A stretch of DNA of 64,000 bases. Origin: Glandiceps talaboti. Taxonomy: Eukaryota > Hemichordata > Enteropneusta > Spengelidae. The notes beneath the pieces are model-generated. The model saw only the letters and a program-made list of their open reading frames with translations. It made no database searches and was not told the origin of the DNA. Below are positions 54,985-64,000 of the stretch, one piece after another; position 1 is the first letter of the stretch; each line of letters starts with the position of its first letter. The stretch covers positions 15,902,003 to 15,966,002 of the forward strand of contig NC_135551.1 in NCBI RefSeq assembly GCF_964340395.1. Reading direction: 5' to 3'. Both the position numbers and the translations under genes were made by a program.

Positions 54985-55640
54985 GTTTGATGATGCGATC
55001 CAATATGGCCGCCTAGCAGCCATTTTGTTTGCAAATTTTCCCTGTCTAAAGCCATAACTCAGACATGCTTTAACAGATCTTATTTAAAGTTGGTATTAGG
55101 AGAGTGTTTTATGACATACATGTGCATATTCATTGTTGTCATGATACGATCCAATATGGCCGCCTAGCAGCCATTTTGTTTGTGAATTTTCCCTGTCAAA
55201 AGCCATAACTCAGACATGCTTGAACAGATCTCATTCAAAGTTGGTATTAGGACAGTGTTCTATGACATACATGTGCATATTCATTGTTGTTGAGATACGA
55301 TCCAATATGGCCGCCTGGCAGCCATTTTGTTTGCGATTTTTTTATGTTCAAAGCCATAACTCAGACATGCTTGAACAGATCTCATTCAAAGTTAGTATTA
55401 GGACAGTGTTTTATGACATACATGTGCATATCTATTTTCATCATGATATGATCCAATATGGCTGCCTGGCAACCATTTTGTTTGCGATTTTTCCATGTCC
55501 AAAGCCATAACTCAGACATGCTTGAACAGATCTCATTCAAAGTTGGCATTAGGATAGTGTTCTTTGACATACATATGCATATTCATTGTTGTTGTGATAC
55601 GTGCATATCCATTTTTGTGGTGATACGATCCCCATACCCG
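54985..55640. repeat. 151-bp tandem repeat inside the element
   Basis: GATCCAATATGG starts at 54997, 55148, 55299 and 55450, an exact 151-base period, with a shorter fifth unit at 55627. Units contain AGCCATAACTCAGACATGCT and two complementary YY1-like motifs (CCAATATGGCCGCC and AGCCATTTTG). Confidence 0.93.
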
Positions 55641-55669
55641 ACCCACCCTTTATTGTTGTAGGCATGTTC

Positions 55670-55806
55670 CATGTCCAACAAGCAGACACAACATATCTAA
55701 GTCTGTTTGATTTAGGTTCACAAGTGTTGTTGCGTGATCAGAGTAGTGATAATTCCTTAAAACCCATTCATAGCGGGGAGTATGTCATTCTCAATGACTT
55801 GTTCTA
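55670..55806 (+). pseudogene. Protein-like piece at the right end of the element
   Basis: An open frame reads LSLFDLGSQVLLRDQSSDNS, then LKPIHSGEYVILNDLF and TAG at 55805-55807, about 44 bases before the element's end. With the piece at 54451 it may be the tail of the same protein, the middle being replaced by the tandem array. Family unknown. Confidence 0.3.
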
Positions 55807-56039
55807 GATTAAACGTGGCAAAAAAAGGACGAACGACTGTCGACAGTCTACACAACACCCAAAGTATGGAGGTATAACTAATGCGTCATCAGATAATTAG
55901 TTAAAATTGTACAGTCATCTTTGCATGACTAAACATAGTAGCATTCATAAATACTTCACCCTATCATGTAAAGTTGAACGCTGGTCTGGATGTGTAACAA
56001 CACACAGTCGGTAACTAAATACTGTTTTACCTTCTCTGT

Positions 56040-57650
56040 ATAGATTATGTTGATTCGTTGCCTAGATTTGTTTATCTGCGTTGTACAATGTACTACATTG
56101 TAGATTACACAAGTTGCATCTAATCACGGTTATCTTATCATTGTAGAATCACACGGGGTCATTCTTGTGTTCAGGAGCAACTCTCTCTATAGCTCTGCCA
56201 ACTATTTCTCTCAAATTTTAATCCGGATTGGTGATTTATCATCGCGGCTTCGTGTTTGAACAGTTACTTCAATTAATAAATTTGTCGTGATCAATCAATT
56301 GTTGCACCCCGTACGCGTCCCAACCCTTGAAATGTTTGTTTAGAATTATTAATATGTTTACGTACCTGACCAAGTGATTATGTAGCTGTCGTTTCTATTG
56401 ATGAGTGTTACTGATCTGACCATCGCTTGGCGAGTTAAAGGTCGGTAGATGTCTACCGTAGTGACGACAAAATGCCGACTAGATGCAATGAGTACAATGT
56501 ACCTGATAAACTTTGTAATTTGTATTATATATCACAGCATCATATTCTGTGTCATACTAAAATTATACATTTGCTGTTCATTTCTGATAAAATAAGTTAT
56601 CAGTGAAATTAATGTTTTCTTAGGGTGCTTGTATATTTTTACCACCGTAACCCACAGAGAACCATGTTTAACCCTATGATTAAAATTGATTATGAATGGT
56701 ATAATGTCTGAACCAAACTTGGTGATTTTGACATTAATCCATCAAATAAACTTTAAGATATTAATTTTATTGACGCATGCGAATAACACTCTCAGAACTT
56801 CAGTCTATAGTAATTGTGTTCGGTTGAAGTATTAGGGTTCTTTGATACGAATATTATCGCCACTTTCATTCTTCCAGTGTACATAGCTATGCTTTAACAA
56901 ATAAACCCTTCCAAGTGGATGCCACACATTGTACATGGTCCCCGAAGTGTGGCTAGACAACTTAATGGATTGGCGCCAACTACGGTAGATTGTCGTCTAT
57001 TTTAAGAAGAATGAGGTGTGTGAGTGAGTAGTGTGAACAAACATACAAGAGTTTAACATCTCTGTATATATTTATCACAACACCCAAAGTATGGAGGTAT
57101 AACTATAATTTGCACTACTGAGTTATCAGATAAATCTATGTAGATAAATACAATTTCATCGTTTAAATTGCACAGTGATTCTTTTGCATAATTAAAAACA
57201 GGAGCCTTTCATAAGTTAATGTGCTTTCATGAACTTTTTTAATAAGAAATGTTTGGATGGGTCAACAAACTTTAACGAGGTCAGTACTTCACTTTGTCAT
57301 GAAAATGTTTGATAATAATAGGTGAACTAAGACACAAGTATTGAAGTAAAGCTAAGAAATACAAGATCAGCACATTTCAACGGATTTACAGAAAACAAAC
57401 AGAATTGAAAGAAAAATCCTCCGTTAAACTATTTGACCTTTTACATATTACATCATGGATACTTTTTTACGAAAAGTATAATTCTGAGAAAGTAATACTA
57501 GAATTGAAAAAAAAAATTGTGGGTTTTTAATATGCTTCCTTCATGATTTCTTTTCCGGTTTATTCCGTTTTCTTTTTCCTTTTTTTTTTACATTAAATCT
57601 AAACCTGAACGCTGTTCTGGACGTATGACAACCCACTATTGGTAAAGGGA
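56040..57650. repeat. Large tandem block, copy 2 (uninterrupted)
   Basis: Serves as the empty-site control for both insertions of copy 1. It has the conserved core at 56453-56600, the single TACATAGC at about 56881 and the single CACAACACC at about 57075. Confidence 0.82.
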
Positions 57651-57659
57651 ATACTAGTT

Positions 57660-58440
57660 TACCTTCTCTGTAGATTGTGTTGATTTGTTGCCAAGATTTG
57701 TTTATCTGTGTTGTACAACGCTTTAGATTGTCTGATTCTCCAACCTTGTCTAGCTTTTAGTTGTGTTGATTTGTTGCCTAGATTTGTTATCTGCGTTGTA
57801 CAATGTACTAGATTACACAAGTTGCATCTAATGTTATCTTATCTTTGTAGAATTACATAGGATCATTCTTGTGTTCAGGACCAACTCTCTCTATAGCTCT
57901 GCCAACTATTTTTCTCAAATTTTAATCCGGATTGGGGATTTATCACCATGGCTTCATGTTTGAACAGTTACTTCAATTGATACATTTGTCGTGATTAATG
58001 AATTGTTGCATCCCGTACGCGTCCCAACCCTTAGTTTAGAATTAGTAGTATGTTTACGTACCTGATGACCCGGTGATTATGCACCTGTCGTTTCCACTGA
58101 TGAGTGTTGCTGATCTGACCATCGCTTAGTTTTAAAGGTTGATAGATATCTACCGTAGTGACGACACAATGCCGACTAGATGCAATGAGTACAATGTACC
58201 TGATAAACTTTGTAATTTGTATTATATATCACAGCATCATATTCTGTGTCATACTAAAATTATACATTTGCCGTTCATTTCTGATAAAATAAGAGTTATC
58301 TATGAAATTAATGTTTCCTTAGGGTGCTGGTATATTTAAGCCACGGTAACCCACAGCGAAGCATGTATAACCCTATTAATACAATTTATTATGACTTGCA
58401 TTATGTCAGAAGAAATCTTGGTGATTTCGAAATATAATCA
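57660..58440. repeat. Large tandem block, copy 3 (partial)
   Basis: Starts with a small internal duplication of GTTGATTTGTTGCC and includes the core at 58139-58290. It ends soon after CACGGTAACCCACAGCGAAG, where unique sequence begins. The offset from copy 2 is about 1.7 kb. Confidence 0.8.
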
Positions 58441-58508
58441 ATCTTCGTAACTGCAGGTTGATGATGTTTGCAAATAATTCAAAGTAGTTCCGACCATATT
58501 ACTATACT

Positions 58509-58577
58509 GTGACGTCAAAGTATAGTAGTAATATGACATATACGTATGATTTCTTTTTACTGTACTTTGACGTCACA
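58509..58577. promoter_or_regulatory. Inverted pair of CRE-type sites
   Basis: GTGACGTCAAAGTATAGTA and its inverted near-copy TACTGTACTTTGACGTCAC (58557-58575) enclose about 30 bases. Each has a TGACGTCA core, the CRE/ATF site. Regulatory meaning is only suggested by the motif. Confidence 0.35.
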
Positions 58578-58718
58578 CCCTGGAAATATGATGGTCTATT
58601 TATCTTAGCAAAGTTAGTAATACACGTCCACAAAATCACAACAATTGTAATGAGAAGTGTTTCCAAATTGCCTAAAGTTTTCTAACTTCAAATTAAAGTT
58701 GTTTGTTTTGTTTTGCAG

Positions 58719-58814
58719 GCTATGTTTTCTTTGCCCGTGTACTCGAGAGAAATTGGAGTTAGTGTAAACACACAAACTTGTCGTGGTCAGCCAGATTGCC
58801 CTATTCCGGAATAG
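58719..58814 (+). CDS. Candidate terminal coding exon
   Basis: A strong acceptor (GTTTGTTTTGTTTTGCAG) precedes an open frame of 31 codons that starts AMFSLPVYSREIGVSVNTQT and ends CRGQPDCPIPE before TAG at 58812. Two Cys near the end suggest an extracellular tail. The frame fits phase 0. No upstream partner exon and no family is recognised. An ATAAAACT-type polyadenylation region is about 150 bases further on. Chance is possible. Confidence 0.3.
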   Translation, partial: AMFSLPVYSREIGVSVNTQTCRGQPDCPIPE

Positions 58815-61800
58815 AAGCACTTTGTTGTTATTTTGACACCCGGGGACCTTTTAATCGACAAGTTGAAATTACCTTAAGCCCAAACGCTATACTTGCTATT
58901 GTTACAAATCGATTGAATAGTTGCACATAGCATCTCGTTAACAAATACGCTTTTAATTAATGAAGCAATGCCTAAATAAAACTTGTAACAATTGTGTGAC
59001 GTGTGAAAATTGGTTTATTCCTTTATTGGTGTCACTTTGGGCTCCTATTCATTCCTCGACGTCACAATTAGTGATTGACAACATTGATTATTAACTAAGT
59101 GAAATGGACATCTCAAAAGGCATGACTAATTCTAGCCTTTCATAGAGGAGATAACGGACCTCAGTGTGATTGTTAATTGGATAGGCTAAAATCCGCTAAG
59201 ACCGGGGACCGGGACCAAAGAAATAAACTCGTCTGGAAATAGCGCATTCAGGGTGCTATGAACACCGTTGTTATGTGCAACCCCGTGAACTTTTTAATTC
59301 TCACTTTAACTAAACTATTCTATTATAAGAGTGCTGGCTATGTAAATGTCAAATAAACAATGGCTACCACCCACAAGATGTGTTAATTTCTGAATTAGAA
59401 TTGTTATAGCGGTTCCACCTGCGTTACCGAGATACTCCCGAGTAGCAAGTTGATTACACGTTACTTGCAACATTACCACAGTGTCTGTAAATGAATTCAA
59501 AAAGTAATACTTTTACATTGGCTATATTACTTATTCTTTTTTTTTACTTTCCGTGTTAAAGAAAAGACAAATAAGTATCCATCAAGGGATTACTTCTTCA
59601 CGGCTGATCGCGATATTTACAAAACATGTTCCGAGAGACAACAAAGATATAAATTAAAAGAAGAACTGAGACCAAAAGTTGAGACGTAAATGTATGTAAC
59701 ATAAGAAGTTCAACCCTGATGACGATGCAAGTTTTGTTTACTTTTTTTGTTTGGTTTTTAAACAACAAAATATGATAGGCTTAAGGGTGGCAACTATATA
59801 TCTCACAATAACTATGTTAAGTATAAACATACATGTACTTCCAGCAAACATAAATATCAAAAAACGGAAAAAGGGGGGACAGTTAGAAAAGTACTAAAGA
59901 GATGTTCAGTGTTAAAAACTATGTCAAGATTTTTGTTTTATTGTATGTTTACAAAAAAAAATGATACCACTGTTACTAAAAATAACCAATCGTGACCGAT
60001 CATAGCAGACGATTAATTAGCATATTAAGTATGGAGCGAAACAAAAAGTGAAATAAACAATAATAACAACGGAAAAAGGGAGAATAATGGAATGTGTTAG
60101 TTTCGATTGCTATGCTAACTTTTACATGTCTTAGTATGCTACGATTCCGAATAAATCCCTCGTAGACGATTTGGAACTATTTCGAATTTTGAAAGTGACT
60201 GATTGAAGAAAATAAGAAAAAAGGGGTCTGATTAAAAGCGACTTTTGTTGAACGAAATACGTGGAGAACTTAGAATTGTGTGATCGCAAGACAGGTCCGA
60301 GATATAAATTGCAATGTAGAACTTGAGGACTGTTCAATATGTTTGTGGTCTATACATATGTTAGAACTACTAACAGTAACTCGGAAATCTTACGTTACAT
60401 TCGTTGCAATATTTTGGAGAGTGTCCGACGTGGAAGCAATTGATTAGCTGCTAGATACGATTATGTCTTTAGCGACATATTTCTATAAATGAAATAAATG
60501 GTGTATAATTCGTTGTACAAAGCGACGTCGAGTACAAATTGATGGTAACAATTTGAGAAATATGCTGGCACACATACTTTCGATGGATGCCAAGGTCCCG
60601 CCGACACTACTCACATTAGTATGGTCAAATACACAAACTCAAATGTTATGATTTTGTATTTCAATTTTAATCTCTTTTAAAGCAAGATTTTAATATCATT
60701 AGCAATACAAGGCTTCCCTTTATCACCTTGGTCTAAAATAGAGTCGAAACGTGACAACAAATTGCTGCAGACGACGACTTTGTACTCGTTTGGGACAGAA
60801 ACTTGTATGTCCCCAATTTACATATATAGACAGGACAAGAGTAGAAGCCAACTCCAGAACTGTCTTCCACTCTTCGGAACAAAAGTTTGCAAAATAGACT
60901 ACATTAACTGATCAGAAAATATTTACATGTATTCGAGACATTTTACAAGTGTCAAGTATATGGATTAATAACTGTACTAAGAATTAAATGGGGAACCAAA
61001 TAAGCAAGGGTGGGGGGGGGGGTGTCCATCGACACCCATATGAGAAAATCAACGTTTTCTAGTTACACGAGGATATATACAATTTATTGAACCAATGTTT
61101 AGGTTTACTAGCACAATTTTGAAGCAAACGAGTTTTTAAAATGTAATAAAATATGATACTAAATGCACAATTACGCATGTCATATTGAGTGAATTTGAAT
61201 TCGACTCCGGTATATCTCGGGAAGTTTTCGTTTACTGTATATGTTGTAGTGAACAGCGTGATAAAATTTCAAAATGGCGCCGCTGTGTACCAAGGACTTG
61301 ATTCGAACATGATCGTATATCAATTACAGTAATTGTTTATATAATTTTATAAATGGAGCCATGTCGCTTTATATAATATTATCAGCACGCGCCATATAAA
61401 TTGAGAGATATCAAGTTTAAATAACACAGGTGAACACCATGGAAATCAGTTATATTTTTTCTGAGTTTGTCGTTTTTTTTTATAGAAATATAAAAACCTT
61501 AAAGTATGCGAAGAAATGATTGCTTATGATTAACCGAAGACTCAAAAATATGAACGGGGATTAAAATCCCTCACTATCTCCCCACCCCACGTATGTCTGT
61601 TTTGCGATATTGAACACTGGTGGGGAAAGCCAGGAAATGAACAGTATATTGTCAATTTCATGTATAATTCAAGTAATGAGACACGAAACATACAAACGAT
61701 TTCACAAATCTTGAATACACACGACGTACTTAAATGATTTTCTTTCATTTTCCCTGAAGAGCAATACTCGATCGTTGTAGACAAACAAGAATGACTCACG

Positions 61801-63270
61801 GTGAAACAGGTATGCTAGAATTCAGGAGAGCGATGAATCAGTGTTTTGGCGTTATCCGAGAAACTAGTACCGAAAATTTGATGCAGTGAGATTGTGAGAA
61901 GCCCGGGGGTTATAATAATTGAGATTCGGAGACCCGAACCTAAGGAGCACACACACACACACACACACATCTCAGCCAATAGTCCGACAAAATTTTGATT
62001 CGTAATCGGAATAAAATGTGATATTAGAACTTGATGTCATCGTAACTGTATTAATAATAGATAACTTCCAACGCAGATGGAACTTCAAGTTTAATATATT
62101 AACCACACTTTGGATATCAAAAACGGGGGAAGTAAGACGTTGTGTTGGAGAATTGAAACACAAGAAAAGGAGGGGTCGATAATGCCACACTTAGCGGACT
62201 TCATATAAAAAAAACTACAAATAATTGCTCCACTTTGTATCATTGTTCACACACATTGTACGTTAAAATCACGCTAATCATGTTTTGTACGTGACAAGTC
62301 AGAAAAACATCGAATAAACTATATGTATGGTACTTTTTCCGCAGTAGTACACTATTAAAACACATCGCACAATTTTGTAGATATTCTCATAAACTACAAT
62401 CTGACTCCATCTCTGAATAAACGTTGTATTACTCCATCACTATTAATCACACCTAAAAATCATAAAATTACTGATCATCGATCCATTTTGTCTTTTATAA
62501 ATAATTTTATTAAGATTATAAATAATGTAACAATCAGAAGAAAAAAATATGATTTGATCGTCTGGTGGCGATTAAAACTAATGTCCCTACTATATGCAGG
62601 TCCACGTTTTAACTGTTCCGTTGGACATAGCGGGGACGTATGTCTGTGTTGTATAATAGTGGCACTCGGGTTTTAGGAGATATCGATGATGTACGAGGTT
62701 GTCACCTTTTAAAAAAGGGATTATTATGTGGTTTTTACAGACAATAATCTAGATCCAGGTAAATGGCTACAAACCGTTATTTTTAATAGTGTTTTCAACA
62801 GAAGCAACGTATATATACTTTGGTATTTGAGAACCACGTGCTTTTTTTTGTTTTTTCACAGAAAGAGAGTAACACATAGCACTGTTATTTTATCTTCAAA
62901 AATAACCCCATAATGTTTGGTCATTTCTGGCCAGTTTGACCATTTTTCATTTTATTTAATATAGGGTGTCATAGCAACTTGATCGTATAGAATTAAAGAG
63001 ATTGGGTTTTACAATTGATATATGGTTATCAAACAATAGAATTTCACAGTCAGTGTTCCACGGTGGAAGACTGATTGGCTTGCTTCAAAATGACAACAAT
63101 CCTGACCGATTTAAATTTCAAAAACCCGAAGCTACTGTACCGTTAACAGATTGTATGAATTTAAATCGAATTAATAAGTTTAATTTAAAGACCTAGAATT
63201 CAATCCCACGTTTCTAAATCTCTAACTAGATTCATATGATGATTCTGTTGTTCTAGGCTAACTGTATTCT
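58815..63270. other. Mostly unique stretch, no gene recognised
   Basis: Includes an A-rich patch at 59940-59970, a G run near 61012 and (AC)n at 61948-61969. Short open frames on both strands lack known motifs. Confidence 0.4.
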
Positions 63271-63274
63271 ATAG

Positions 63275-63744
63275 CTAGCTCTGCCGGACAATTGTTTTCC
63301 CCGCTTTAATTCTAATCATTATTTGAACCGGAGCTTTAAAGGCCAGTGTTTCAATCCCAGGTTCTCGTATTAGTGCTGTGTTATCATTAGAACCATAGGG
63401 ATTACATAGGGATGTACTCATGTTCTGGATCAGATTTTGTGACTTTTGTGATTTTGGTTTCCCCACCCAAAACTCTTAATCCTAATCCGTGTAGCGCCAT
63501 TAAACAGAAAACTGTAAACGGAAACCAGAACAGATAGAACAATTGAAATCAACGAAACAGCGTAAACACACTCAAAAAATGACTGTAATATCGACAGTAT
63601 GCTATTATCGACCAAATGATTCAAATAATTTTTAAAAAAACAGAAATTATTCATATGCGATGAAAGAATTCGACGATCACACCCTTGGCAGATGTTCAGA
63701 GACACCAGAAGACATTGCACGTGGACATCGAACTTGTAGTTCAA
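63275..63744 (-). CDS. Possible exon with one membrane segment
   Basis: The minus-strand frame at 63744-63430 has a hydrophobic run, SFFECVYAVSLISIVLSVLV, then SVYSFLFNGATRIRIKSFGW. A second frame overlapping its end at 63466-63275 is also open (containing KSQNLIQNMSTSLCNPYGSN). Length is somewhat above chance for this AT-rich sequence, but I see no family match or firm splice sites. Confidence 0.18.
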
Positions 63745-64000
63745 TATTTACTCCAAGTTGATTCACCTTCAAGCCAATCAATCGGGTGAACACATGTCCA
63801 TTTCAAGGATATGTGTAGATTCGATGTGTCTATTGAAGGTTGAAATAGATTACCCCCATCTTATGCATATCACGGACAGTATTAGTAGCTATATGTGTTA
63901 TATTTATATAAAGACGCGAAACCCCGGATCACGATTTTAACATTGAAGTCAGACTTTGAGATTGTGTCTGTTCTCTTTGTCTTTATCTTTACTTATGAAA

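Larger units (their letters stand above)
54431..55850. mobile_element. Palindrome-TIR element, 1420 bp, 9-bp TSD
   Basis: The left end TAGCCTATAGAAAGTCGTTC (degenerate) and the complement of the right end, TAGACTGTCGACAGTCGTTC, place it in the family of 20256 and 26143. CACAACACC is duplicated exactly at 54422-54430 and 55851-55859, and the sister block near 57075-57083 has it once in CACAACACCCAAAGTATGGA. A 9-base duplication is the Mutator (MULE) rule. The interior holds coding-like pieces at both ends, a perfect 19-base inverted repeat (54658-54676 and 54798-54816) and a 151-bp tandem array. Confidence 0.85.
51580..56030. repeat. Large tandem block, copy 1, with two insertions
   Basis: Aligns with copies 2 and 3 through TTTATCTGCGTTGTACAATG, AATCCGGATTGGG, the core at 51940-52090, CACCGTAACCCACAG, GGATTGGCGCCAACTA, and CACCCAAAGTATGGAGGTAT. 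Two transposons interrupt it, at 52371-54119 and 54431-55850. Without them the copy is about 1.2-1.3 kb. Confidence 0.82.

Overview
The window is nuclear DNA of an animal, most likely a marine or other aquatic invertebrate. It is AT-rich, has no long open reading frames, and carries many long microsatellites, minisatellites, remnants of several transposon classes and short exon-like islands with GT/AG borders. I cannot name the species. No complete protein-coding gene is present. Genuine coding signal survives as exons of decayed or partial genes; most other short open frames are chance. Layout: 1.8-3.1 kb, a minisatellite split by a roughly 1.07 kb insertion. 3.15-9.9 kb, minus strand, a multi-exon pseudogene of the Mutator-like transposase domain family: four homologous blocks in the right order, two inner junctions with good splice sites, two TIR elements in its introns. 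10.3-11.7 kb, a diverged tandem array interrupted by a 952-bp PIF/Harbinger-like element with TAA duplications. 13.6-17.7 kb, microsatellites and two duplicated (AG)n cassettes. 20.2-26.8 kb, a retrotransposon graveyard (two LINE remnants, one DIRS-like reverse transcriptase) bounded by TIRs that share a 14-bp palindrome. 27.5-28.3 kb, a TTAA-flanked fold-back element beside a GGCC-ended MITE. 28.8-38.8 kb, four paralogous duplicated units. 34.4-36.7 kb, a candidate signal-anchor first exon and a 54-bp minisatellite split by a 720-bp fold-back element with an 8-bp target duplication. 40.8-42.0 kb, a GIY-YIG fragment enclosed by inverted repeats, then the C-terminal end of a Tigger/pogo-like transposase. 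43.1-45.1 kb, minus strand, the first coding exon of a death-effector-domain (DED) protein with a possible upstream promoter and 5' exon. 46.7-48.1 kb, a 25-bp minisatellite. 48.4-58.4 kb, a block repeated about four times, one copy of which holds a 1749-bp hAT-like element and a 1420-bp Mutator-type TIR element, both proven by exact target duplications and uninterrupted sister copies. 58.4-64 kb is mostly unique sequence with one candidate terminal exon. The only gene likely to be functional is the DED gene, whose later exons I could not find. The strongest results are the intron-containing Mutator pseudogene, the palindrome-ended TIR family with 9-bp target duplications, the DED exon, and the series of insertions that can be timed because they split tandem arrays.
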